Shown one piece after another: positions 1-8,700 of a stretch of 64,000 nt of DNA (positions are counted from its first letter, which is position 1; every line of letters starts with the position of its first letter). This DNA is from CAZLPZ01 sp964561535 (lineage in GTDB: Bacteria; Pseudomonadota; Alphaproteobacteria; Micavibrionales; Micavibrionaceae): NCBI GenBank assembly GCA_964561535.1, contig CAZLPZ010000001.1:41784-105783 (forward strand). The letters are read 5' to 3'. The position numbers and the translations under genes were made by a program. Below the pieces are notes generated by a model. The model saw only the letters and a list, made by a program, of their open reading frames with translations. It was not told the origin of the DNA and did no database searches.

Positions 1-244
1 CCACGGGTTCGGCACGCACTAACAATGGCCCCGTACGATCGAATGTATTGATAATCGTTCCTGCAAACCGAACAACGGCGTGCAACATCTGACCCCGAAC
101 AATATATGTTTCAACGATTTTTCCCGCACCATCCACCAAATCAACACGGACACGGTTTGACAACGCGATGATCGGCTCTCGCCCCATCTCATCGGACGCA
201 ATCGTAAAACGCTCGCGCAAAATTGTACAATCAAATTGAGTCAT
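1..244 (-). CDS. Hypothetical protein, N-terminal part (3' end outside window)
   Basis: An open frame starts with ATG at 244 on the minus strand (MTQFDCTILRERF...) and runs to the left edge without a stop, giving at least 81 residues. The sequence is soluble-looking, with several short hydrophobic strands (VRVDLVD, TYIVRG, VVRFAG), and could be a small beta-rich domain. Codon use looks like real coding sequence, whereas the overlapping 71-codon frame on the same strand looks like a shadow. I do not recognise the family and its 3' end is not visible. Its 5' flank (245-392) holds no other gene; that 148-base stretch is AT-rich and presumably carries its promoter and the end of the ArsR gene's transcript. 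Confidence 0.6.
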   Translation of the reverse strand, partial: MTQFDCTILRERFTIASDEMGREPIIALSNRVRVDLVDGAGKIVETYIVRGQMLHAVVRFAGTIINTFDRTGPLLVRAEPV

Positions 245-392
245 AATTTATGTCATCATCTTTTGTGCTGCATGCCTCGAAATTTGAAGGCATCAGATCT
301 ATCCAGTGTGCCGCATAAATCCTAACTGAATATAAAGAAACCACCAAAAATAAAATATGTCTATTAAAACACCCTAAACGAGAACCATATTT

Positions 393-692
393 TTAATGCG
401 CGCAATAAATTTTGGCCAGGGCCCGCACAACTTGCTCGGCGCGGATCGAGTCAAGACGATAATAAACCGTTTGGGCATCTTTACGGGATTTCACCAACCC
501 ATCACGTTTCATCACGGACAAAAATTGTGAAATATGGGATTGGCTGGCCTTTTTCCCGGCTACATTGACGAGATCACCCACACACGTTTCACCATGCTCT
601 AATAGATGACATAAAATAAACAAGCGCACCGGATGCGCCAACGATTTTAATAAATCGACCGCCTGTTCTAATTTCTTAAAAGAAGTCGCCAT
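393..692 (-). CDS. ArsR-family repressor, SqrR/BigR type (persulfide sensor)
   Basis: A 99-aa winged-helix regulator of the ArsR/SmtB family. The recognition-helix region is SQSHISQFLSVMKRDGLV, followed by a beta-wing ending in VYYRLDS. Cys37 (GETCVGDL) and Cys97 near the C-terminus (KIYCAH) sit where BigR and SqrR carry the cysteine pair that becomes a disulfide or tetrasulfide with reactive sulfur; Cys28 is extra. Metal-site motifs of ArsR/CadC (such as CVC) are absent. The gene diverges from a rhodanese/YgaP-like gene, which is the classic target of this regulator type. The inverted repeat in the shared promoter (727-748) is the likely operator. The family call is firm; the sulfur-sensing role is inferred from cysteine positions and context. 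Confidence 0.85.
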   Translation of the reverse strand: MATSFKKLEQAVDLLKSLAHPVRLFILCHLLEHGETCVGDLVNVAGKKASQSHISQFLSVMKRDGLVKSRKDAQTVYYRLDSIRAEQVVRALAKIYCAH

Positions 693-718
693 ATTATATG
701 CCCCTTGTTATATAGACC

Positions 719-747
719 TTGACATGTATATTAAAGTAATCTAATAT
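719..747 (+). promoter_or_regulatory. Sigma-70 type promoter of the rhodanese operon
   Basis: The -35 box TTGACA (719-724) and -10 box TAATAT (742-747) are separated by 17 bases, which is nearly consensus. It faces the rhodanese/AhpD-like genes, with an expected start near 754 and a leader of about 40 bases. A perfect inverted repeat overlaps the spacer and -10 box. Confidence 0.75.
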
Positions 748-748
748 A
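727..748. promoter_or_regulatory. Candidate operator for the ArsR-family repressor
   Basis: TATATTA (727-733) and TAATATA (742-748) form a perfect 7-base inverted repeat around an 8-base spacer. It covers the -10 box of the promoter reading into the rhodanese gene, so binding would exclude RNA polymerase. BigR/SqrR-type regulators use AT-rich inverted repeats in this position; binding here is inferred. Confidence 0.55.
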
Positions 749-795
749 GTATATTATAACATACTTATAAACAACCTCACAACAGGAAAAACACC

Positions 796-1374
796 ATGCC
801 CTTAACTATCCCGGCCTCCGATCTTCCAAAAGTTGACATATCTCACGGCGTTATCATTGATGTCCGCACAGGTGTCGAACATAACGAAAAGCGCCTGACA
901 TGCGCCCACGCGCATATCCCTTTGGATACGTTAAATCCCCGTGCATTTATGAACCAAAATAACTTAAACGCCGATACACCTGTTTACCTACTGTGTCGCA
1001 GTGGGGGACGTGCAACCCAAGCCGCCGCACAATTTATGGCCGCCGGATACCCCAATGTCACGGTGATCGAAGGCGGAATCATGGCCTGCGAGGCGTGCGG
1101 CCATGATGTTGTTGGGTCAACAATCCCCTCTTCTGGCACATCGACAATAACGGCGCCAGACCTACTCACAATTCGTCGCCCCATTACATTAGAACGCCAG
1201 GTTCGGATCGCCGCGGGGTCACTTATATTAATCGGATTCATTCTTTCACTATTTATCCACCCCATTTTCATCGGCCTGACCATTTTTGTGGGTGCGGGAT
1301 TGGTTTATGCAGGCCTGACTGACCGATGCGGCATGGCGTTAATGCTCGCCCACGCCCCGTGGAATAAACAATAA
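796..1374 (+). CDS. YgaP-like membrane rhodanese (sulfurtransferase)
   Basis: This 192-aa protein has an N-terminal rhodanese domain (about residues 5-105) with active-site loop CRSGGR, where Cys67 would carry the persulfide. A C-terminal DUF2892-type membrane part (about 135-180) has two hydrophobic helices and ends in DRCGMALMLAHAPWN, matching E. coli YgaP. The expected reaction is sulfur transfer from thiosulfate, polysulfide or glutathione persulfide to an acceptor such as cyanide or thiols at the inner membrane. AGGAAAA lies just upstream of the ATG. It is the first gene of a two-gene unit with the AhpD-like gene and is probably repressed by the divergent ArsR-type protein until reactive sulfur accumulates. 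Confidence 0.85.
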   Translation: MPLTIPASDLPKVDISHGVIIDVRTGVEHNEKRLTCAHAHIPLDTLNPRAFMNQNNLNADTPVYLLCRSGGRATQAAAQFMAAGYPNVTVIEGGIMACEACGHDVVGSTIPSSGTSTITAPDLLTIRRPITLERQVRIAAGSLILIGFILSLFIHPIFIGLTIFVGAGLVYAGLTDRCGMALMLAHAPWNKQ

Positions 1375-1405
1375 TTTTTAACCCCAACCAAAAAAGAGGA
1401 TCCCC

Positions 1406-1747
1406 ATGACAAAAATTTATAAAGAAATCATCGCCGATATTGGCGCATATGCGAAAGAACTCCACGGCCTGATCCCCGATACGATGTCTGGATTTTCAGC
1501 GATGGCCAAGGCCGCAACCACAACCAAAGTATTGGATGAAAAAACAAAAGAACTGATTGCCCTTGCTCTGGGGGTTGCCGCACGATGCGATGGATGTTTA
1601 GGGTTCCATACCAAAACGCTGGCGCGGCTGGGGGCAACACGAGAAGAGATCGGCGAGACCCTCGCCATGGCCATTTACATGGGCGGCGGTCCGTCACTCA
1701 TGTACGCCGCCGATGCATTACGCGCATATGACGAGTTTAAGGGATAA
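1406..1747 (+). CDS. AhpD-like carboxymuconolactone decarboxylase family protein
   Basis: A 113-aa all-helical protein of the CMD/AhpD fold. It carries the redox motif Cys61-Asp-Gly-Cys64 followed by His68 (RCDGCLGFH), which in AhpD forms the thiol-disulfide and proton-relay centre of an alkylhydroperoxidase. The conserved stretches IALALGVAARCDGCLGFH and MAIYMGGGPSLMY are typical. It lies 31 bases after the rhodanese gene with ribosome-binding sequence AAGAGGA, so both are likely co-transcribed from the promoter at 719-747. In this context it probably reduces peroxides or persulfides produced during sulfur stress. The substrate is not evident from sequence. Confidence 0.82.
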   Translation: MTKIYKEIIADIGAYAKELHGLIPDTMSGFSAMAKAATTTKVLDEKTKELIALALGVAARCDGCLGFHTKTLARLGATREEIGETLAMAIYMGGGPSLMYAADALRAYDEFKG

Positions 1748-1763
1748 TGCGATACAAATATTT

Positions 1764-2186
1764 TTAAATATAATGTTCAAGAGGGAGGGGCTGGGGATGT
1801 TTTTTATTTTCCTGAATAATCTCTAATCCCCCCCCGCTCCCTAAACGAGTGAGTTTTATAGGAAACCATTCTTTACGACCCAGAGCTTGCCACTCCCCCT
1901 CTAATCTTCGGCCTTTCGATACAAGATTCAAATGTATACGAAATAGTCTTGTATCATTTCTGTTTTCAAGAAGTGAAAGAGCCTCTCCATTAAAAGAACC
2001 TGAAAGGTTGGAATTAAAAGAATGAGACCCTAAATCACTAACCCTTTTCTCGGACCAGTCACCAACAACACGATGACCCATTTGTATAAAACGGCATACT
2101 AATACAGTGTGCGCATCAGAATAATCGTCAAGCCCACCTACCCAGGGCCCCGACACACCAATTTTCTTATTATTTTCTAAACCCAT
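1764..2186 (-). CDS. Hypothetical protein, beta-rich, AT-rich gene
   Basis: A 140-aa frame with a purine-rich ribosome-binding stretch (AAGGGGGGCG) directly before the ATG. It has no signal peptide or membrane segment. The middle contains alternating hydrophobic and polar residues and repeated G-D/E-W units (VVGDWSEKRV, RLEGEWQALG), suggesting a small beta-barrel or sandwich. The gene faces the AhpD-like gene tail to tail with a 16-base gap and is AT-richer than neighbouring core genes. I do not recognise the family. Transcription would start in 2187-2337, the 151-base divergent region shared with phaZ. Confidence 0.6.
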   Translation of the reverse strand: MGLENNKKIGVSGPWVGGLDDYSDAHTVLVCRFIQMGHRVVGDWSEKRVSDLGSHSFNSNLSGSFNGEALSLLENRNDTRLFRIHLNLVSKGRRLEGEWQALGRKEWFPIKLTRLGSGGGLEIIQENKKHPQPLPLEHYI

Positions 2187-2337
2187 AACGCCCCCCTTTT
2201 TTTATTTCTATAATATATTTACCCCTCCCTGTCAATTTCTACCTTTCATTCAGAAATCTCTGCTATACTAACTTTGTTCAGAATGATATCGGCCCCGTGC
2301 ACGGGTCACCGATCCCCGCGGATGAGGATTATCCCCC

Positions 2338-3729
2338 ATGATTTACCATCTTTATGACTTGCAACATGCCCTTTTGACCCCCGCCCGCGCGGCGATGGAA
2401 GGGATGAAGGCGGCCCTGCAAAACCCATTTAACCCTCTCACCCATACCGACGGTGGTCGTAAAATGGCGGCCGGCGCCGAACTTTTTGAACGCATGACAC
2501 GGCGGTTTGGTCGTCCTTCTTTTGACCTGCCCACCACAATCATTGACGGCAAAAAGATCAAAATCACCGAAGAAGACGTGATGGTTAAACCATTTTGTGA
2601 CTTGTTGCATTTTAAACGCGCCACCCCCCGCAAGGACCCAAAGGTCCTGGTTGTGGCCCCCATGTCGGGCCACTGGGCCACTTTATTACGCGGCACGGTC
2701 GAAGCGTTATTGCCCCACCATGATGTATATATCACTAATTGGGAAGACGCCCGCCAAATTCCGTTAAAGGACGGTCGATTTAATCTAGATGATTATATCA
2801 ATTATTTACGTGATTTCTTAAATTTTTTAGGTCCCGATGTCCACGTCATTGCGGTGTGTCAACCCGCCGTCCCCGTGGTGGCTGTTACGGCCCTAATGAA
2901 TAATGAAAAAGACCCCACCGCCCCGAGGTCCATGACATTGATGGGAGGTCCCATTGATGCCCGCATTACCCCCACGGAAGTTACGCAACTGGCCGAGAAA
3001 AAACCCATGAAATGGTTTGAAAAAATGCTGGTCAGCGAGGTGCCGTTTTATTACCCTGGCGCCCATCGGCGGGTTTACCCCGGGTTCCTCCAGCTTTCCA
3101 GTTTTATGTCCATGAATATGGAACGCCACGTCTCGGCCCACATGGATTTCTATAACCACCTTGTCGAAGGCGACGGTGAAGGGGCGGAACAACACCGAAA
3201 ATTCTATAATGAATATATGGCGGTCATGGATTTACCCGCGGAATTTTACTTACAAACGGTCGATGTTGTGTTCCAACGGTTTTTGTTACCAAAAAGTCAG
3301 ATGAAATGGCGTGATCCGGAAACAGAAGAGCTCCATGATATTTTGCCAGCCAAAATTACAAAAACCGCTTTATTAACGATCGAGGGGGAACTAGACGATA
3401 TTTCCGCCCACGGGCAAACGACCGCCGCGCACGATATTTGCACGGGAATCCCCGACAATATGCAGTTTCATCATTTCCAACTGGATGTCGGACACTATGG
3501 TATTTTCAACGGGCGGCGGTGGCGGGAACAAATCATGCCGCGGATCCGACATTTCATTCGCGATATGGACAAGACAAAAGCCGACCCGGTGCCGGCGAGC
3601 GATTTAAAGCTGATCCCTGATCTGAAACCCGATCGTTATAATGTTCAAAAACATGGGATTAAAGCCGTGCGAATCCTCTGCGCCGAACGCGAAAAAGCGC
3701 GGGAAGCAAAGAAAAATTCCAAGAAATAA
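2338..3729 (+). CDS. phaZ: Intracellular poly(3-hydroxybutyrate) depolymerase
   Basis: A 463-aa alpha/beta hydrolase of the intracellular PHB depolymerase family (PhaZ1 type). The nucleophile is Cys174 in VCQPAVPV, replacing the usual lipase-box serine as in this family. The likely acid is Asp353 or Asp354 in EGELDDIS, and the likely base is His386 in DVGHYGIFNGRRW, the signature C-terminal motif. The N-terminal start MIYHLYDLQHA is typical. It hydrolyses native PHB granules in the cytoplasm, releasing 3-hydroxybutyrate and short oligomers for use as carbon and energy. No polymer synthase genes are nearby. A short palindrome after the stop may end the transcript. Confidence 0.92.
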   Translation: MIYHLYDLQHALLTPARAAMEGMKAALQNPFNPLTHTDGGRKMAAGAELFERMTRRFGRPSFDLPTTIIDGKKIKITEEDVMVKPFCDLLHFKRATPRKDPKVLVVAPMSGHWATLLRGTVEALLPHHDVYITNWEDARQIPLKDGRFNLDDYINYLRDFLNFLGPDVHVIAVCQPAVPVVAVTALMNNEKDPTAPRSMTLMGGPIDARITPTEVTQLAEKKPMKWFEKMLVSEVPFYYPGAHRRVYPGFLQLSSFMSMNMERHVSAHMDFYNHLVEGDGEGAEQHRKFYNEYMAVMDLPAEFYLQTVDVVFQRFLLPKSQMKWRDPETEELHDILPAKITKTALLTIEGELDDISAHGQTTAAHDICTGIPDNMQFHHFQLDVGHYGIFNGRRWREQIMPRIRHFIRDMDKTKADPVPASDLKLIPDLKPDRYNVQKHGIKAVRILCAEREKAREAKKNSKK

Positions 3730-3733
3730 TCAT

Positions 3734-3748
3734 GTCATCCGGGATGAC
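3734..3748. repeat. Short perfect palindrome between convergent genes
   Basis: GTCATCC-G-GGATGAC is a perfect 7-base inverted repeat just after the phaZ stop, between phaZ and the convergent HAD gene. It resembles the GTCATCC/GGATGAC ends of a dispersed repeat seen elsewhere in the window (29443-29513, 34054-34080). There is no T-tract, so terminator function is uncertain. Confidence 0.45.
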
Positions 3749-3760
3749 GCCCTTTAAACT

Positions 3761-4699
3761 CTACCCCACCCTTGGCGTCCGTTTCTTATGTTTGCGGTCC
3801 GGTAACGGCCGGCCCCAGACAAATTTGGGCACGATATAGTTTGGCCGCACATTATGGTGCGCCATCACCAAATTATTCAACGATTTTTCCAAATCACTTA
3901 ACGTCGACAACCCTTTAAAATTCCCAGAATGCAGGCCCGTCGCCGCAATCAAGCACGTGTCCATTTCGGCCGTGACACCGCCCAAAATATCCTGATCCAT
4001 CGCATCGCCAATCATCACACATTGGCCCGGGAAAATCTCTTTTTTCCGTAAAAAATCCATACAGGACCGGAAAATCGGCTCGAACGGTTTCCCAATATAC
4101 GTCACAACGCCGCCAAAATCTTGATAGCGCCTTGCAATCGCCCCGGTGCCCATCACGGGGTGCCCCCCCACCAACCCCCGCATTTCCGGGTTGGAACAAA
4201 TCGCCTTTAAGCGCTTTTTCGCGGCTTCTTTTAAGATAATATCATAATCTTCGAGTGATTTTTCAGGGGCATCGCACCCGGCAATCACCATAAAATCGGC
4301 CTCATCGGGGGTGCCCACCACCGTAATATCATCCAATCCGTCCACAATCGAATGGTCGCCGCCATGAGAAATCAGAAAACATTTGGTCCCCAACCCCTTA
4401 AACGCGCCCGAATGATCATGCAACCCTTGCCAGACCATCTCGGATGAGGTCACCAGATGATCATACAAATCCGCCGGGATCCCAATTTGGGTCAAACGTG
4501 CCCGGTTTTCCGCCGCGCGTTTCGATGAATTCGACAATAAAATAACGGTTTTCCGTCGATTTTTCAGTTCGGTTAAACAGTCGATCACCCCGTCAAACGG
4601 TTTTTCACCATTATGCAGGACACCATATTGATCCAGAATAAACCCGGCATAGCTATCGGATAAATCAGAAATCCCTTGGCAAAATTTTGTGGATGACAT
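3761..4699 (-). CDS. HAD-superfamily hydrolase, NagD-like (TIGR01459 type)
   Basis: This is a class IIA HAD phosphatase. Motif I is LDQYGVLHNG with the nucleophilic Asp, motif II is LLSNSSKRA, the lysine region lies around YIGKPFEPIF, and motif IV is VMIGDAMDQDILGG. The layout matches the alphaproteobacterial NagD-like family that dephosphorylates small phosphometabolites; the actual substrate is unknown. The frame extends upstream to a GTG at 4729, but ATG at 4699 is preferred because it has AGGG at suitable spacing and starts where family members start. The gene is convergent with phaZ and stands alone. Confidence 0.85.
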   Translation of the reverse strand: MSSTKFCQGISDLSDSYAGFILDQYGVLHNGEKPFDGVIDCLTELKNRRKTVILLSNSSKRAAENRARLTQIGIPADLYDHLVTSSEMVWQGLHDHSGAFKGLGTKCFLISHGGDHSIVDGLDDITVVGTPDEADFMVIAGCDAPEKSLEDYDIILKEAAKKRLKAICSNPEMRGLVGGHPVMGTGAIARRYQDFGGVVTYIGKPFEPIFRSCMDFLRKKEIFPGQCVMIGDAMDQDILGGVTAEMDTCLIAATGLHSGNFKGLSTLSDLEKSLNNLVMAHHNVRPNYIVPKFVWGRPLPDRKHKKRTPRVG

Positions 4700-4859
4700 C
4701 GACAAAAACCCTGGTGAACGAAAGGACACAAAGACATAGTTCCCGTCAGGATACCCCCATAAGGGTTAAACAAGGATTAGCAGGGCATTAATTTTATCGC
4801 CATTGACATATTTAAAACAAATCATTAAAAAATAAAAACTGACCCACAAGGGATATAAA

Positions 4860-5591
4860 ATGACAAATGCTCTAATGCCAGGTTCCAATGTTCATCCCGC
4901 CGACTATATGGCGGAAACAAAACGACTTCAGGCAGAAGCAGAATTACATTATGGAACGACAAATCAGCTAGACGATGCAAAAGAAAGCGCCGTATTTTCT
5001 CGTTACAAAAAAATTGTCCTATACGCCCCTTCTCATGCTGGAGAGGCCGCATATCAATTGGCTCTGATGTGCCGTTCCTATTATTGTGGCCGTCCATTTT
5101 CAAAACAAATTGGTAATGAAATATCTCCAGATATTGGTGGCGCAACTGAATCCTGGTTTCAATGTGCGTTAGATAATCTCTATATAAAAGCAATTGCCCC
5201 CTATGCTGATTTTATTCGTTATCATAATCCTACACGTGCCCATGAACTTGACCTTTTGGGTGCACAATCTAAAGATTGGCGCGGAATAACTAACATTATT
5301 TATGCTGGATTAAACAATCGCGGCACATTAGCAAACAATGGAGCGGAAATATTAAAATGGATCCGCAGACTTAATCATTCTGATGCCCCAGAAGATGTAA
5401 AAGAGCAAGTTATCAACTCAACCGTACAACAAATTACGCAGAATCCTCACACCATGATGGCCAGGGATTTTATTCGGGCCGCAATGACTGTCAGTTTAAA
5501 AGGTCCAGATACTAAAATTGTAACTTTTAATCAGGATATCGCGGCACCTAATCATCCTGAAACGAATAAACCAGACTTAAGCAAAAGATAA
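4860..5591 (+). CDS. Hypothetical protein, helical (Sel1/TPR-like stretch)
   Basis: A 243-aa soluble protein, mostly helical by composition, with no signal peptide. The stretch APSHAGEAAYQLALMCRSYY resembles a Sel1/TPR-type helix pair, but no full repeat series is visible. The C-terminal 30 residues are polar and probably disordered. The gene is AT-rich relative to neighbouring core genes. It has its own upstream region (4730-4859) and is closed by a hairpin at 5609-5640, so it is probably a single-gene unit. I do not recognise the family. Accessory-gene character is inferred from composition and lack of partners. Confidence 0.65.
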   Translation: MTNALMPGSNVHPADYMAETKRLQAEAELHYGTTNQLDDAKESAVFSRYKKIVLYAPSHAGEAAYQLALMCRSYYCGRPFSKQIGNEISPDIGGATESWFQCALDNLYIKAIAPYADFIRYHNPTRAHELDLLGAQSKDWRGITNIIYAGLNNRGTLANNGAEILKWIRRLNHSDAPEDVKEQVINSTVQQITQNPHTMMARDFIRAAMTVSLKGPDTKIVTFNQDIAAPNHPETNKPDLSKR

Positions 5592-5608
5592 AAAAGAATA
5601 AGAGAGGC

Positions 5609-5647
5609 AGCGTCATCTCAGTGCCGACGGGAATGACGCTTTCTTTG
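5609..5647 (+). terminator. Probable rho-independent terminator after the hypothetical gene
   Basis: AGCGTCAT (5609-5616) pairs with ATGACGCT (5633-5640) in a perfect 8-base stem, followed by TTCTTTG. It lies 18 bases past the stop codon at 5591. Confidence 0.6.
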
Positions 5648-5688
5648 AATCCTCCCTTCCCGAATCAAATCCTGTTGATAACCTTAAA

Positions 5689-5710
5689 AACCCCGTTGAA
5701 TAAAGGGGTT
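5689..5710 (+). promoter_or_regulatory. Small hairpin in the leader of the giant coiled-coil gene
   Basis: AACCCC (5689-5694) and GGGGTT (5705-5710) form a 6-base stem about 80 bases before the start at 5791. It could be part of the 5' leader or a second weak terminator for the gene before it. The rest of 5648-5790 shows nothing clear except the ribosome-binding stretch AGGGGGA before the ATG. Confidence 0.3.
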
Positions 5711-5790
5711 GCACATGGTTCTATATCCTGGCTTTCAAAAATTTATCTCGCGTTTTTCAAAAAACCGTCTCGTTCAGGGGGAATGTTGGC

Positions 5791-8700
5791 ATGACTTCTA
5801 CGTCCGCGTCATCACGTTTTTCGTCCATCACAGAAGAAGAAGCAATCATTGCGGATGGGGCGGCGATTGCCTTGCCGGATGGTTCAACCACCCCCCCTGT
5901 CACATCAGACCTGCGCAAAACAACATTGGCCGACGGCCTCGAAAAATCGGAACCCTCTATGTCCCTCTCTGCTGGATCTTTACGCGGCGAAAGCAGCAAA
6001 TCGGGTTTCTCCTTACGTGATTTTGATGATAAAGACGCCCTGAAAATCGCCGAAGAAACCGCCCTGGATGCCGAAATGGCGGCCCTGGCCACCCCCGCAA
6101 CCGCACGCGCCGCAACATCCGACGCCGATGACGATGGATTATTCACGGGCTCGGGCGTCCCGCTATCGGCCATGCGCTTCCCGAAATGGGTCGATTATGT
6201 TCAAACCGCGGCCGTTGTGTTCTCGGCCGTGTGGATCACTCTATCGCTCGTTTTGATCATCACGCGCCTGGGACCTGCCCTTCCCGGCATGATGCCCCAG
6301 GAAATTGGCGGCGTTTTGGCCGGTGTCCTGGCCCCCGTTGCATTATTATGGCTCGCCCTCACCCACATCACCCGGACATACGATGCCCAACGGTATGGCG
6401 AGGCCCTGCGCGCCGAACTGCACGCCCTGATTTTCCCGTCCGAAGATCGGCAACAACGTATTTCGCATGACATTGAAAAATTATGCGAACAGGCCGCGGA
6501 ACTCGCCGGGTCGTCCCGCACCGTGCTCAAGGCCATCCAAAAATCACGTCAAGCCCTGCACCAAGAAACACGTGAATTCGTTTTGCTGTCGCGCAAAGCC
6601 GAAGTTCATATCGATAAGCTGGCGGAAAACCTGCACGATCGGGTTCAAAAATTACAAACCATTACAGACGACGTCGAACGCCGCACCCATAATATTGATG
6701 CCCGCACCCAAGAAGGGGTGAAAGTTTGGGACGAAACAGCCGCCCATATTCTGGTCAAAGCCGAAGAAATCGAAACGGCCCTGGGGCGTGGTGCGGTCAA
6801 AATTACAGATGCCGCGGAAATGGCACAAACCAAGGCAACCGACATTGAAACACAACTGAACAATACCGTTGAAAACCTAAGCACCTCGATTGATACCGTC
6901 GCTGGTCGCATGACAACCCTATCATCCCAATTTGACGATCATGGCGGCAACCTGTCCCGCGCCTCGGAACGCGTTGTGGATGAAACAAAACGATTGGGAA
7001 TGATGATCCAATCGCAAATCAGCGATCTTGAAGGGATGTCAACGGGCGTATTCGAGGCCGTCGCAAAATCATCCGCCATGGTCAAAGAACAAAGCAATAC
7101 ATTAGACGCTGGCGCTGTGGCGCTCGCCCGCCACACGGAAGAAATCGCCGGAAAAATCAAATCCAGCACCGATTATCTGGCCGAAGCCGCACGCGATGTT
7201 GAAACCCGCGCCGGTGACATCGAAGATCGTATCTCACGTCAAGCCGATTCCTTAAAAACAATTCTCTATCAACTTGAATCACAAACACGCACCGTTGAAC
7301 ATACCGGTGACAATATCGCTGAACGTCTATCTGAATCGCTCGCGGTCGCACTATCTGGATCAGAAACTCTCTCGACATCTGTGCGCAAGGCTGTTGAATC
7401 ATTGCAAAATGCGGCAAGCGAAAGCCGTGCCCAGGCCGCTGACATTCTGCGCGTTACAAACACCAGCATTGATAATTTACAACAAACAGGATCGGCGCAA
7501 ATGCAACGTGCCGAGCAAATAGATCAAACATTACAATCGCACCGCGATCTTTTAATCGATAGTGCCCGCAAAGCCGAAGAGCAAGCGCGTGATGTCTTGA
7601 AACTCTATGATGAACAAACCATATCGATGGGCCTGGCCGTCACCCAATTATCCGAAAAATTAACATCCGCAGCATTAGGAATCCAATCGCCTTTACGGGC
7701 CGTTGAACAAGCCGTCAATGAAGCGGATCGTCGCCATGATGCCCTTGAGCAAACATTAATGCGCCGCGTAGATGATTTATCACGCACATCGGATAAAGCG
7801 CGAGAAGCCGCCGAACATATTCAAAACATCTTGCGGACTCAAGCACAGGATTTATCCATTCTATCGGGTCAAATCTCGGGTCAAGTACGATCAATCGGCG
7901 ATCAAATCGGACAACAAAAAGATTTATTGGGAACCCAAGTCGAACGGACTGTTCAAGATCTTGATCATGTGCGCGCAGCCATTGCACGCCAGGCCGAAAG
8001 TCTGTCGCAAGTGGCGTCCGATATGAATAATGACATGTCACGTCTGCATGACCGAATGAATGACCGCACCGGAATTTTAAGATCAGATGCCGAAGGTCTG
8101 ACAACGCGCCTGTATGAACTCGATGAAAAAATGTCATCGTCTTCATCTAAATTATCCGAACTCACGTCAAAACTCCGTGATAACGCCGATGTGGCGGCCG
8201 CTACGATCGATTCAACCATTGATCATGCGGAACCAATTTATCGGCGTGTTCTGGATCAGGCCACGGCCACACAAGATCGCTTTGAACTCTTGAACCGCAG
8301 CTTTGACACAACCGCCACCAGTAATCTGGAACGCTTACAACAAATCGGCGGTATTTTTGATGACCGGCTGTCGCAATTGCGTACCGGTGTTCAAGAGGCT
8401 GCGCAAATTCTTCGGTCATCCGGCGATGATTTGCGCCAACGCGTCGATGATATTGAAAGTGCAAGCATGTCGGCCAGTGACCGCATGAATACCGTCAGCG
8501 GAACATTAAATAACCAAATCTCGGACATTCACCTGCTGACCGATCAATCTTTGCTGAAAATCGAAAACGTTCAAAAAGCGATTGAAAACCAATTCCACGA
8601 ACTGAACGTGGCCGTCGGTAAGGCGGTATCTGAACTGGAAGGCGCACAAAATCAATTTACTGGTGCCGCGCGCACCTTGGACAGTTCGGTTGATGGATCG

